DNA of 64,000 bases, from NCBI GenBank assembly GCA_028277405.1, contig JANQGH010000055.1, positions 62,001-126,000 of the forward strand. The letters are read 5' to 3'. This DNA comes from Alphaproteobacteria bacterium. GTDB lineage: Bacteria > Pseudomonadota > Alphaproteobacteria > DSM-16000 > Inquilinaceae. Position 1 is the stretch's first letter; each line of letters starts with the position of its first letter. Under the pieces are notes generated by a model that saw only the letters and a list, made by a program, of their open reading frames with translations, did no database searches and was not told where the DNA came from. Of this stretch, positions 16,722-26,987 are shown piece by piece. A program made the position numbers and the translations under genes.

Positions 16722-17742
16722 GACGGTGCGGGCGGTCCTTGTCGGGTGCGGCGAAATCACCGGCCTGTGGTTCGATGCGCTGGACCGCATCGACGATGTC
16801 TCGGTGGTTGGCCTGGTCGATCTTGAGATTGACCGAGCGGATCGCCTGCGCGAACAGCGATGCCCCGATGCCGAGACCTCCACCGATTTGAACGGCATGC
16901 TCGACCGGCTGCGGCCGGATTGCGTTTTCGACTGCACGGTGCCGGCAGCGCATGAGCATGTCGCGCTTGCCGCCTTTGCCCATCGCTGCCATCTGCTCGG
17001 CGAAAAGCCCCTGGCGCCGACGCTCGAGGCCGCCCGGCGCCTCGTGAAGGCCGGCCGCGCCGCCGGTGTCGTCCATGCCGTGGTTCAGAACTGGCGCTAT
17101 TCAACCGGCATGGGCCAGCTGCGCGCGGCGGTCGAGGCGGGCCGGATCGGCCGCCCGACGACACTGACCGCCGATTTCTTCATGGCACCGCACTTCACCG
17201 GTTTTCGCAACGAAATGGACCACGTCCTGCTTTTGGACATGGCGATTCACAGCTTCGACCAGGCGCGGTTCCTGACCGGCGCCGATCCGCTGGCCGTACA
17301 GTGCCTGGAATGGAACCCGCCCGGATCACCCTTCGCGGCCGGCGCGGCGGCGCTGGCCACATTTCGCATGACCGACGATATCGTGTTCAGCTATCGCGGC
17401 TCCTGGTCGGCCGAGGGCAGGCCGTCGCCTTGGCATGGCGAATGGCGGCTGGTCGGTGAGGGGGGCACGGTCCGCTGGAACGGCGCCGATCGTCCAACCG
17501 GCGAGCGTCGCGCCGGCCCCGGGGCGTTCTGGTCCGACCTTCAGCCCCTTTCGTTTGACGAACCGCCGCCCATGGCCGAGGGCCATGAGGGCGTCATCCG
17601 CGACTTTCTGACGGCGATCGCGAACCGCACGCGGCCGCCGACCGACGCATCCGACAACCTGCGGTCACTCGCCATGGTCTTCGGGGCGATCGAGGCGGCC
17701 AAGACCGGCGGCTGGGTCGATTTGCGGCCTTACTACGCTTAA
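16711..17742 (+). CDS. Gfo/Idh/MocA family NAD(P)-dependent oxidoreductase
   Basis: The 343-residue protein begins with a Rossmann domain (VRAVLVGCGEITGLWFDAL, then VGLVDLEIDRADRL) and carries the LLGEKPLAPTLEAAR motif with the EKP Lys near residue 95. The C-terminal alpha/beta domain has MDHVLLLDMAIHSFDQARF with the family His. ATG at 16711 is preferred; a GTG 12 bases upstream is possible. Members oxidise or reduce sugars, polyols and other alcohols. It is the last gene of the operon and ends 8 bases from the convergent GntR gene. Confidence 0.85.
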   Translation: MGAETVRAVLVGCGEITGLWFDALDRIDDVSVVGLVDLEIDRADRLREQRCPDAETSTDLNGMLDRLRPDCVFDCTVPAAHEHVALAAFAHRCHLLGEKPLAPTLEAARRLVKAGRAAGVVHAVVQNWRYSTGMGQLRAAVEAGRIGRPTTLTADFFMAPHFTGFRNEMDHVLLLDMAIHSFDQARFLTGADPLAVQCLEWNPPGSPFAAGAAALATFRMTDDIVFSYRGSWSAEGRPSPWHGEWRLVGEGGTVRWNGADRPTGERRAGPGAFWSDLQPLSFDEPPPMAEGHEGVIRDFLTAIANRTRPPTDASDNLRSLAMVFGAIEAAKTGGWVDLRPYYA

Positions 17743-17750
17743 GCGCACTG

Positions 17751-18518
17751 TCAGAGCAGCAGGCGAGGCTCGACCACGCCCTCCCGGGCGCAGACGAAGC
17801 ATTCGGCCTCGTGGATGTGATCCTCCATCAGCCGCTTGACCTTATCGGTCTGGCGCTTCCGCAGGGCGGCCAGGATGGCGCGATGGGCCCGGACATTGTC
17901 CCGCGTGAAACCCTCGCCGCCGGGATCGACGATGTTCCGGGTTACGGTAAGCTCGCTCATCAAATCGTTGATGAACTGGCAGATGAAAGTGTTGAGCGGG
18001 TTGGGGCAGCGCTGGGCCAAGACGGTGTGAAATGCAATCTCCGCCTGGCGCAGGGCGACGAGATCACCGTCATCGGCCATGTTCGCCTCGCAAACCGCGA
18101 TGCTCTCTTCCAACGCGGCGAAGTCTTCATCGGTCAGCAGCGGCGTCACCTCCGCCGCCAGCACCGGTTCCAGCGCCCGTCGAACCTCGTAAATCTGCGC
18201 CCAGTTCAGATCGTTGAAGTAGAAGTAGCCGCGCAGGAAGGCGGCCGTCCTCTGGTAGGTGGCGGAGGCGACCACGGCACCGCCGCGCGCGCCCTGCTTG
18301 ATCCGGATCAGGCCTTGATATTGCAACGCGTTCAGCGCCTCGCGGACGGAACCGCGGCTGGCCTGGAAAAGCTCGATCAGATCCTTTTCCTTGGGCAAGG
18401 GATCGCCCGGCTGCATCTCGCTGCTGACGATCCAGCGCTTGACCTCGCTGACGATGGCATCGGTCTTGCGCTGTGCGGTCGGCACGCGAACATCGTCGGG
18501 CACAAGTCGGTGGTCCAT
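17751..18518 (-). CDS. FadR-type GntR (FCD) transcriptional regulator
   Basis: The 255-residue protein has a winged-helix domain (KTDAIVSEVKRWIVSSEMQ, LPKEKDLIELF, SRGSVREALNALQYQGLI) and a C-terminal FCD domain with helices carrying the expected Asp/His ligand residues (EIAFHTVLAQRC; NVRAHRAILAALRKRQ). ATG at 18518 follows GAGGAG. It is tail-to-tail with the 17-gene operon, 8 bases away. Together with the divergent GntR at 595 it may sense a pathway intermediate. The upstream region has an inverted repeat and shares a 10-mer with the operon promoter. Confidence 0.88.
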   Translation of the reverse strand: MDHRLVPDDVRVPTAQRKTDAIVSEVKRWIVSSEMQPGDPLPKEKDLIELFQASRGSVREALNALQYQGLIRIKQGARGGAVVASATYQRTAAFLRGYFYFNDLNWAQIYEVRRALEPVLAAEVTPLLTDEDFAALEESIAVCEANMADDGDLVALRQAEIAFHTVLAQRCPNPLNTFICQFINDLMSELTVTRNIVDPGGEGFTRDNVRAHRAILAALRKRQTDKVKRLMEDHIHEAECFVCAREGVVEPRLLL

Positions 18519-18556
18519 CGGCGCAGCGTCTCCTCGGCCCAGGGCGGGCCTCAATT

Positions 18557-18579
18557 CATAATAATCCTTATGATGTTTA
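18557..18579. promoter_or_regulatory. Inverted repeat and shared 10-mer upstream of GntR gene
   Basis: CATAA (18557-18561) and TTATG (18568-18572) form an inverted repeat around six bases, overlapped by ATGATGTTTA (18570-18579). The same 10-mer is at 988-997 in the promoter of the 17-gene operon. In this GC-rich DNA an exact AT-rich 10-mer in two linked regulatory regions suggests a common regulator site, but this is not proved. Confidence 0.35.
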
Positions 18580-18611
18580 GACGTTCGGCACAAGCCGGCG
18601 CCTGACAGGCC

Positions 18612-19235
18612 TCAAGCGGGCGACGGGCCGAAGGGCTGCCGGCAGGCGCGCTCGACCAGTTCCAGATGGTCCTGGCCATAGAACATGTCGCCATCGACGA
18701 CATAGGTCGGCGAGCCGTAAACGTTGCGGCGGATGGCCTCTTGCGTGTTGGCCTCATACTGGTCGGCGACCGTGGGGCTCGCCGCGTCAGTCAGCAGTCT
18801 TTCGGGATCGCCGCCGGCCGCGCGCGTCAGGCGCGCGAGTGTATCAATATCGGCCAGGTCCGCATCGTCACGCCAATGCGCCACGAGGAAGGCGTGGGCC
18901 AACGCGTCCGTGTCGCCTCCTGTTTGAACGCAAGCGATCAGCAGGCGGTTCGCCAGGCCGTAATCGTTGCTGTGATGGGTCGGGCGGGTGTCGCTGATCT
19001 CAACGCCCCGATACTCCGCCCAGCGCCAGATCTCACGCCGGAAGTAATAGCGAATATGGGCTGCGTCGCGGTCGCTGAAGGCGGTGATGTTCTGCGCCGC
19101 CATGACCCGATGCAGGTCGATCGGATAGTGCACGATGCGCCGCCCCGTCGCCTGGGCAATCTCTATCAGTTTGGCCGAGCCCAGAAAGGCAAAGGCCGAA
19201 TGGGCGACGTAGAAGTACTCGATGGTGGCGGTCAT
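18612..19235 (-). CDS. DsbA-fold protein, 2-hydroxychromene-2-carboxylate isomerase-like
   Basis: The 207-residue protein has a thioredoxin-fold start (IEYFYVAHSAFAFLGSAKLI), an inserted helical domain and the C-terminal GSPTYVVDGDMFYGQDHLEL, typical of the kappa-GST/HCCA isomerase group. There is no CxxC, so it is not a disulfide oxidase; the SPF(S/A) position reads HSAFAF. Isomerases of this group act with glutathione on aromatic breakdown products. The ATG at 19235 is chosen; an upstream start would add ten residues and reach into the protease stop region. It follows the S8 protease on the same strand by about 20 bases. Confidence 0.8.
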   Translation of the reverse strand: MTATIEYFYVAHSAFAFLGSAKLIEIAQATGRRIVHYPIDLHRVMAAQNITAFSDRDAAHIRYYFRREIWRWAEYRGVEISDTRPTHHSNDYGLANRLLIACVQTGGDTDALAHAFLVAHWRDDADLADIDTLARLTRAAGGDPERLLTDAASPTVADQYEANTQEAIRRNVYGSPTYVVDGDMFYGQDHLELVERACRQPFGPSPA

Positions 19236-19255
19236 CCGATTATCCTGGGTATCGA

Positions 19256-20734
<1,479 letters not shown>

Positions 20735-20919
20735 GGCGGGTCATCCTGTTTCAGCGAAAGTGCTTCACGGGAACAACAGCGCACTTGCGTGCTTATTCCC
20801 TGACCGGTCGCCGTGGACTGCGAAAACTTTTTTCTCCTATATGGGAATAGATGACCGCGAGACCTGTTGTCCACACAACACGGCGGCAGTTTCAGGTCCG
20901 GACATTGGGCGGCAGAAGA
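20735..20919. promoter_or_regulatory. Divergent promoter region, S8 protease / ECF sigma
   Basis: This 185-base region lies between the protease start and the sigma start. On the plus strand GGGAAC at 20769-20774 is followed about 17 bases later by a GCGTGCTTA stretch, resembling an ECF-type -35 with a weak -10. A T-rich run precedes TATATGGGAATA near 20845. Autoregulation by the encoded sigma factor is plausible, but neither element is certain. Confidence 0.35.
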
Positions 20920-21438
20920 ATGAGCGACACCAGGACCCAGCTAATCGCGATGTTGCCCAGGTTGCGTCGGTTTTGCCGCGGCCTGACCGGGTCGGCGGAG
21001 GAGGGGGACGAACTGGTGCAGATGGCGTGCGAGCGGGCGTTATCGCGGCTTCACCAATGGCAGGAAGGCACGCGATTGGACAGTTGGCTCTATCGCATCG
21101 CCCAGAGCGTTTGGATCAACAAGATGCGACAGGAAAAGACCCGAAACACGGTTCCCGACCTGGAGGCCGTCTCGGCCGTCGCCGGTGGCGACAGTCGGCA
21201 GGACGTTGAGACACGCGACCTTCACCAAAAGACGATGGCCGCGATGCGTCACCTGCCGCCCGACCAACGGGAGGTGCTGGTGTTGGTGTGCGTTGAAGGG
21301 TTTTCGTACCGGGAGGCTGCGGAGACCCTGGGATTGAAGATTGGCACCGTCATGAGCCGTCTGTCGCGGGCGCGCTTGCGCCTTTGGCAGATGGTGCACG
21401 GCGACCCCGCGGTTGCGGCCGCGGCGCAGAAAGGATGA
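20920..21438 (+). CDS. ECF-type RNA polymerase sigma factor
   Basis: The 172-residue protein has region 2 (LPRLRRFCRGLTGSAEEGDE, then LVQMACERALSRL, RLDSWLYRIAQSVWINKMRQ) and region 4 (LPPDQREVLVLVCVEGFSYR, then ETLGLKIGTVMSRLSRARLR). It lacks sigma regions 1 and 3, as ECF factors do. ATG at 20920 gives the usual length, but an upstream start at 20851 cannot be ruled out. It overlaps the anti-sigma gene by 4 bases. A role in an envelope or stress response is likely. Confidence 0.9.
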   Translation: MSDTRTQLIAMLPRLRRFCRGLTGSAEEGDELVQMACERALSRLHQWQEGTRLDSWLYRIAQSVWINKMRQEKTRNTVPDLEAVSAVAGGDSRQDVETRDLHQKTMAAMRHLPPDQREVLVLVCVEGFSYREAAETLGLKIGTVMSRLSRARLRLWQMVHGDPAVAAAAQKG

Positions 21439-22229
21439 GCATGATGACCAGGGGCATTGATGACGAAAAGCTGATGGCCTATGTCGATGGCGAACTCGGG
21501 GCCGTCGAACGGGCGGAGGTTGAGACCCTTCTCGCGCGGGACTCGTCGCTTCAGGAACGCGCGGAGATGTTCCGCCAAAGTGCAGACCTGGCACGGCTGG
21601 CCCTGGCGGATACCCTTCGCGAACCGGTGCCCGACGCGATGCTGGCGAAACTGCAGGCGACGGAGCACGACGGGCTGCTGAAGCGCCTGTTTCGACGCTT
21701 CGGCGGCGCGGGCCGCCAGTGGTCGCTTCCGCTCGGCGGTCTGGAACTCGCGACCGCCGCCGGGCTGCTTCTGGTCGTCGGCGGCGTGGTCGGCACCCAG
21801 CTCGGCGGCGACACCGTCTACAGCGATGCCATGGACCCGAGGGTCGCCGATGCCCTATCGGCGGCTGGCAGCGGCACCGTCGTCGTTCTCGATGGTTCCG
21901 ATGGCGCCGAGGATGTTCTGCCGCTGTTGACCTACGTTAACGCCGATGGGCATTACTGCCGCCATTACTTGCACCACGGGGCGGGGCCTCAGGGTGGTCA
22001 AACCGTCGACGGGGTCGCCTGTCTCGATGGTGGCGGTAACTGGCAGCAGGTCATCACCGTCAGGCTCGACGCGGCCGAGGTCGAAGGCGACGGCTACGTC
22101 ACGGCCAGCGGTGGCGAGTCGGTCCTGGTTGACGACTTCATCGAGTCCACGATCGCGGGCGCGCCCATCGCCGGGCCCGACGAGGCCGAACTCATCGGTT
22201 CCGGCTGGGCAACCGACGGCAACTCGTAG
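21435..22229 (+). CDS. Membrane anti-sigma factor
   Basis: The 264-residue protein has an N-terminal cytoplasmic helical domain (KLMAYVDGELGAVERAEVET, a common anti-sigma start), a single membrane span (LATAAGLLLVVGGVVG, about residues 110-125) and a periplasmic domain of about 140 residues. The His/Cys zinc ligands of the classic ZAS domain are missing. ATG at 21435 overlaps the sigma stop (ATGA), matching a sigma/anti-sigma pair. The periplasmic domain has two Cys (HYC, VACLD) that might sense oxidation. Confidence 0.8.
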   Translation: MSMMTRGIDDEKLMAYVDGELGAVERAEVETLLARDSSLQERAEMFRQSADLARLALADTLREPVPDAMLAKLQATEHDGLLKRLFRRFGGAGRQWSLPLGGLELATAAGLLLVVGGVVGTQLGGDTVYSDAMDPRVADALSAAGSGTVVVLDGSDGAEDVLPLLTYVNADGHYCRHYLHHGAGPQGGQTVDGVACLDGGGNWQQVITVRLDAAEVEGDGYVTASGGESVLVDDFIESTIAGAPIAGPDEAELIGSGWATDGNS

Positions 22230-22266
22230 CGGTCTAAACGCGCGTGGGTTGGTGCCAGAAGACGGG

Positions 22267-23322
22267 CTACCGGTGACTGGCGTTGATGGCGTCCAAGGCG
22301 TCCGCGCCGGGGCACAGATCCGCCTCATCGATCGCGTTCAGCGATGTTGACGTCGTACCGATGAGGTCGTGCAGATCTGCTTCGTTGGGATCGATCGACA
22401 GGAGGCCCGTGGCCACCCCGCCCGCGTCTTTGATCCGGGCCAGTTCGTGCAGCACGACGCCATGATCGGTCGGATCGTAACTGGCCGGCAGCTTGTGCAG
22501 CTTCAGGCTCGAACCGTCATGCAAGGCCACATCGATCGAGCTGCCGGCGGCGTACTCGGCGCGGATCTCGTCGGCCTCGGCCACCAGGTCCAGTTGGCCC
22601 ATGGCGGCGTTGTGATCGCGCACATAGTCGTAGCTCTTGGTCGACGCCGCGTGGTTGTTGAAGGTGACGCATGGCGAGATGACGTCGATCACGGCGAAAC
22701 CGCGATAATGGATCGCCGCCTTGATCAGCGGCACCAGTTGGTCTTTGTCGCCTGAAAAGCCGCGGGCCACGAAGCCGGCGCCGAGCTCGATGGCCAGCGA
22801 GCAAAGATCGATCGGATGGAAGAGGTTGTCCGCGCCCTTGCGGCCCTTCGAATGCTTGTCGTTGGTCGCCGAAAACTGCCCCTTGGTCAGCCCGTAGGTG
22901 CCGTTGTTCTCGACGATATAGACCATATTCAGCCCGCGCCGGATCGCGTGGCAGAACTGACCCAGCCCGATGGATGCCGTGTCGCCGTCGCCGGAAACGC
23001 CGATATAGACAAGATCACCATTGGCCAGATTGGCCCCGGTCGCCACGGACGGCATGCGGCCATGCACGCTGTTGAAACCGTGCGACCGGCTCAAAAAATA
23101 GTTGGTTGTCTTCGACGAGCAGCCGATGCCCGAGACCTTGGCGACCTTATGCGCCTCGATATCGAGCTCGAAGCACGCCTCGATGATCGCCGCGGTCACC
23201 GAATCGTGGCCGCAGCCGGCGCACAGGGTCGACACCACCCCTTCATAGTCGCGCCGCGTCAGGCCGACACCGTTGACGGGCAGGTTAGGGTGATGAAATC
23301 GCGGTTTGGCAAGATGGGTCAT
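22267..23322 (-). CDS. korB: 2-oxoacid:acceptor (ferredoxin-type) oxidoreductase, beta subunit
   Basis: The 351-residue protein has the ThDP- and cluster-binding features of KorB/PorB: LCAGCGHDSV, VSGIGCSSKTTNYF, GRMPSVATGANLAN, and the ThDP motif VSGDGDTASIGLGQFCHA. Cys residues in CAGCG and GCSS fit the 4Fe-4S site of the beta subunit. It follows the alpha gene by 18 bases. With it, the enzyme decarboxylates a 2-oxoacid (likely 2-oxoglutarate) to the acyl-CoA and passes electrons to the partner flavoprotein. Confidence 0.92.
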   Translation of the reverse strand: MTHLAKPRFHHPNLPVNGVGLTRRDYEGVVSTLCAGCGHDSVTAAIIEACFELDIEAHKVAKVSGIGCSSKTTNYFLSRSHGFNSVHGRMPSVATGANLANGDLVYIGVSGDGDTASIGLGQFCHAIRRGLNMVYIVENNGTYGLTKGQFSATNDKHSKGRKGADNLFHPIDLCSLAIELGAGFVARGFSGDKDQLVPLIKAAIHYRGFAVIDVISPCVTFNNHAASTKSYDYVRDHNAAMGQLDLVAEADEIRAEYAAGSSIDVALHDGSSLKLHKLPASYDPTDHGVVLHELARIKDAGGVATGLLSIDPNEADLHDLIGTTSTSLNAIDEADLCPGADALDAINASHR

Positions 23323-23340
23323 GTCAGGGTTTCGCCCGGC

Positions 23341-25161
23341 TCATTCGGCGGCCGTCACTTGCCAGCCGCCCTCAAGTACGCCGGTAACGGCGTCCTCGAC
23401 GAAGGCGGCGGTCAGCGGCATGCCGTCATAGTTCGTGACCTGCACCAGCTTCTCGGCTTCGATGTCGGCCTCGGCGATCAGGAGATGGCGCATCTGGCCG
23501 TCCCGGTTCTGCTCGACCACAAACAGGTGATCGTGTCGATCCGCAAACTCCCTGACCTCGTCGCCGAACGGGAACGCGCGGATGCGCATGTGATTGATCA
23601 TATGCCCGTTGGCGGCCAGCTTGGCGATCGCCTCGCGCACGGCCGGATCGGTCGAGCCGTAATTGATGACGCCGATGCGCGAGGTAGCGCCGGTCGTGTT
23701 GATCACCGGCTTGGGCACCATTGCTGTCACGGTCTTGAACTTCCGCGCGATGCGGGCAAGGTTTGCGGCATGGACGGTGCCGTCCTCGGTATAGCCGCCG
23801 GTATCGGTATGGGACGTCCCGCGCGTGAAGTAGGCGCCTTTCTCGGCGTGCACACCCGGGATGGTCCGGTACGGAATGCCGTCACCGTCGACGTCGCGAT
23901 AGCGGCCGAAATCGCTGACCGCTTCCAAGGCCTCCTCGTCCAGAACCTTGCCGCGGTCCGGCTGGCGTGCGTCGTCCCAGGTCAGGGCATCGACCACCCA
24001 GTCGTTCATGCCGATGTCCAGATCGCTCATGACGAAGACCGGCGTCTGCAAACGGTCGGCAAGGTCGAACGCGTCGGCCGACAGGGTGAAGCATTCGCCG
24101 GGATCGGCCGGAAACAGCAGCACATGGCGCGTGTCGCCGTGCGAGGCGTAGGCGCAGGCCAGCACGTCCGACTGCTGGGTGCGGGTCGGCATGCCCGTCG
24201 ACGGCCCGCCGCGCTGAATGTCGAAGATCACCAGCGGGATCTCGGCAAAATAGGCCAGCCCGATGAACTCGCTCATCAACGAGATACCGGGGCCGGACGT
24301 GGCTGTGAACGAGCGCGCGCCGTTCCAATTGGCGCCGACCGCCATGCCCACGGCGGCCAACTCATCCTCGGCCTGGATGATGGCCGCACGCAACTTGCCG
24401 TCCGGGTCGCGCCTGAACTTGAGCGCATGTTTTTCAAACGCCTCGGCCAGTGAGGTCGAGGGCGTGATCGGATACCAGGAGGCGACCGTCGCGCCGGCAT
24501 AAAGAGCGCCCAGCGCGGCCGCCTCGTTGCCCTGGATCATGATCTTGCCGGCATTCCCGTCGGCCGTGCGCGCTTGAACCGCCGGCGGGTTCGTAACGTT
24601 CGTGTCGGCATAGTCCCAGCCGAGCGCAAGGGCCGCCAGGTTCGGCTCGATCAGCTTTGGCTTGCCCTTGAACTGTTCACCGATCAGATCATGAATGACC
24701 TGGACATCGATGCTGATCAGCCGGGCCAGCGCGCCGAGATAGATGACGTTCTTGAACAGCTGACGCTGCCTGGGGTCGGCATACTTCTCCGCGCTCATCT
24801 TCGCCAGCGGAATGCCGATGACGTTGATGTCGTCGCGGCCGAAGTCGCGCGGCCAGGTGTCGTCGTAGATCAGGGTGCCGCCGGGAACCAGGGACGCCAC
24901 ATCCTCGTCATACGTCTGCGGGTTCATCGCCACCATGACGTCGACGCCGTCGCGCCGTGCCAGGTGCCCGGCCTCGCTGACCCGGATTTCGTACCAGGTC
25001 GGCATGCCCTGGATGTTGGACGGGAAGATGTTCTTCGGCGCCACAGGCAGGCCCATGCGGAACAGCGCCTTGGCACACAGCAGGTTGGCGCTGGCCGATC
25101 CCGACCCGTTGACGTTCGCGAACTTCAGAACGAATTCGTTGAACACGGGGCTAGGCGGCAT
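23341..25161 (-). CDS. korA: 2-oxoacid:acceptor oxidoreductase, alpha subunit (gamma-alpha fusion)
   Basis: The 606-residue protein joins an N-terminal gamma domain (FVLKFANVNGSGSASANLL, with a later SNIQGMPTWYEIRVS) to a C-terminal alpha domain (IQGNEAAALGALYAGATVA, SWYPITPSTSLAEAF, RGGPSTGMPTRTQQSD). This is the Kor/Ior arrangement. ATG at 25161 places the gamma domain at the start and overlaps the flavoprotein gene by 11 bases. No ferredoxin domain is present; the iron-sulfur electron wire is in the flavoprotein upstream. Confidence 0.9.
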   Translation of the reverse strand: MPPSPVFNEFVLKFANVNGSGSASANLLCAKALFRMGLPVAPKNIFPSNIQGMPTWYEIRVSEAGHLARRDGVDVMVAMNPQTYDEDVASLVPGGTLIYDDTWPRDFGRDDINVIGIPLAKMSAEKYADPRQRQLFKNVIYLGALARLISIDVQVIHDLIGEQFKGKPKLIEPNLAALALGWDYADTNVTNPPAVQARTADGNAGKIMIQGNEAAALGALYAGATVASWYPITPSTSLAEAFEKHALKFRRDPDGKLRAAIIQAEDELAAVGMAVGANWNGARSFTATSGPGISLMSEFIGLAYFAEIPLVIFDIQRGGPSTGMPTRTQQSDVLACAYASHGDTRHVLLFPADPGECFTLSADAFDLADRLQTPVFVMSDLDIGMNDWVVDALTWDDARQPDRGKVLDEEALEAVSDFGRYRDVDGDGIPYRTIPGVHAEKGAYFTRGTSHTDTGGYTEDGTVHAANLARIARKFKTVTAMVPKPVINTTGATSRIGVINYGSTDPAVREAIAKLAANGHMINHMRIRAFPFGDEVREFADRHDHLFVVEQNRDGQMRHLLIAEADIEAEKLVQVTNYDGMPLTAAFVEDAVTGVLEGGWQVTAAE

Positions 25162-26947
25162 TGGCGTGCACCGGTCCCGGCTGGGCTTGGTTGTCCCAAT
25201 AGGTGAACTTCTGCATATCCCAGGCCGAGGTCGGACATCGCTCGGCGCACAGGCCGCAATGCAGGCACATATCCTCATCCTTGACCATCACGCGTCCGGT
25301 CTTCAGCACATCGGACACGTAGAGGTCCTGGTCAAGGTTTTGCGCCGGAACGCGCAGCCGTTCACGCAAATCGGCCTCGTCGCCGTTTTGCGTGAAGTTG
25401 ATGCAGTCGACCGGGCAGATGTCGACGCAGGCATCGCACTCGATGCACAGCGGCTCGGCGAACACGGTCTGAATGTCGCAGTTCAGGCACCGCATGGCCT
25501 CGTCGAAGGCCAGCCGCTCGTCATAGCCAAGCTCGGCCTCGACCGTCAGCTCCTTCAGCGCCAGCTTCAGGTCCGCGTGCGGCATCGGCACCCGCCGGTC
25601 GTGCGAGATGGCGTTGTCGTACGACCACTCATGGATGCCCATTTTTTGGCTCACCAGGTTGGTCGTTGGCGGTGGCCGGTCGGCAAGAGACTCGCCCCGG
25701 CAATGGAGATCGATCGAAATCGCCGCCTGGTGGCCATGGGCCACGGCCCAGATGATGTTCTCCGGCCCCCAGGCCGCGTCGCCGCCGAAGAACACCGTCG
25801 GCAGGGTCGATTGAAAGGTCTTGCGATCGACCACCGGCATGTCCCAATCGTCGAAGGTCAGGCCCAGGTCCCGCTCGATCCAGGGAAACGCGTTGTCCTG
25901 TCCAATCGCCATCAGCACGTCGTCGCAGGGCAGCACCACGGGCGGCTCGCCGGTCGGCAGCAAGGTCCGCTTGCCGTTCTGATCGTACTCGGCGCGCATC
26001 TTTTCGAAGATGACCGCGGTCAATCGACCGTCCTCGACCACGAACTCCTTGGGCGCGTGGTTGTCGAGGATCGGGATACCCTCGCGTTCGGCGTCCTCGA
26101 TCTCCCAATCCGACGCCTTCATGTCCCCGCGCGGGCTCCGCACGGTGACCGTGACTTGCTCTGCCCCGAGCCGCAGCGCGGTCCGACAGCAATCCATCGC
26201 CGTGTTGCCGCCGCCGATGACGACGACCCGCTTGCCAATGCTGTCGATATGCTTGAACGCGACCGATTTCAGAAAGTCGGTGCCGATATGGATATTCGCG
26301 GACGCCTCGGCCCGTCCGGGGACCTTCATGTCCTTGCCGCGCGGCGCGCCGGTGCCGATGAAGACCGCGTCGTAGCCCTCATCCAACACGGCCGTCAAGC
26401 TGGTGATCTCTTCACCGAAACGCGGTTCGACGCCCATCTCCAAGATGCGGTCGACCTCCTCGTCGAGGACGTCGGTTGGCAGGCGGAAGGTTGGAATGTT
26501 GGTCCGCATCAGGCCGCCGCCTTGCGGGTCCTTCTCGAACAGCACGCAGGAATAGCCCAGCGGCAACAGATCGCGGGCAACCGTCAGCGAGGCCGGGCCG
26601 GCGCCGATAAGGGCGATCCGCTTGCCGTTCTTTAGGCTCGGCACGCTCGGCAACCGATCGTCGATGTCACCCTTGTAATCGGCGGCGACGCGCTTCAGCC
26701 GGCAGATCGCAACCGGCTTTTCCTCAATACGCGTACGCCGGCAGGCCGGCTCGCACGGCCGGTCGCACGTGCGGCCGAGAATGCCGGGAAAAACATTTGA
26801 TTCCCAGTTGATCATGAAGGCGTCGGCATAGCGACGCTGGGCGATCAGTCGAATGTACTCCGGCACCGGCGTGTGGGCCGGGCAGGCCCACTGGCAATCG
26901 ACCACCTTGTGAAAGTATTCGGGGTCGGAGATGTCCGTCGGTTGCAT
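25151..26947 (-). CDS. GltD-like NAD(P)H flavoprotein with two 4Fe-4S motifs, partner of KorAB
   Basis: The 598-residue protein contains a GltD-type N-terminal Cys region (GRTCDRPCEPACRR), an FAD-binding motif (RIALIGAGPASLTVARDL), a second dinucleotide motif (RVVVIGGGNTAMDCCRTAL) and a C-terminal ferredoxin domain with CIECDACVDICPVDC and CLHCGLCAERCPTSA. It is first in the operon, with 11 bases of overlap to korA. A KorABC-type 2-oxoglutarate:NADP oxidoreductase with such an extra flavin/iron-sulfur subunit is known from Azoarcus. This trio is its likely equivalent. Confidence 0.88.
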   Translation of the reverse strand: MQPTDISDPEYFHKVVDCQWACPAHTPVPEYIRLIAQRRYADAFMINWESNVFPGILGRTCDRPCEPACRRTRIEEKPVAICRLKRVAADYKGDIDDRLPSVPSLKNGKRIALIGAGPASLTVARDLLPLGYSCVLFEKDPQGGGLMRTNIPTFRLPTDVLDEEVDRILEMGVEPRFGEEITSLTAVLDEGYDAVFIGTGAPRGKDMKVPGRAEASANIHIGTDFLKSVAFKHIDSIGKRVVVIGGGNTAMDCCRTALRLGAEQVTVTVRSPRGDMKASDWEIEDAEREGIPILDNHAPKEFVVEDGRLTAVIFEKMRAEYDQNGKRTLLPTGEPPVVLPCDDVLMAIGQDNAFPWIERDLGLTFDDWDMPVVDRKTFQSTLPTVFFGGDAAWGPENIIWAVAHGHQAAISIDLHCRGESLADRPPPTTNLVSQKMGIHEWSYDNAISHDRRVPMPHADLKLALKELTVEAELGYDERLAFDEAMRCLNCDIQTVFAEPLCIECDACVDICPVDCINFTQNGDEADLRERLRVPAQNLDQDLYVSDVLKTGRVMVKDEDMCLHCGLCAERCPTSAWDMQKFTYWDNQAQPGPVHANAA

Positions 26948-26987
26948 ACGCTACCTATTCGACAAAGAAGTTATTGTCAGTCAAACA

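Noticed and set aside
22816..26635. Two long plus-strand open frames opposite the kor operon
   Set aside because: KorA, KorB and the flavoprotein are complete on the minus strand with recognisable motifs; the plus frames have none.
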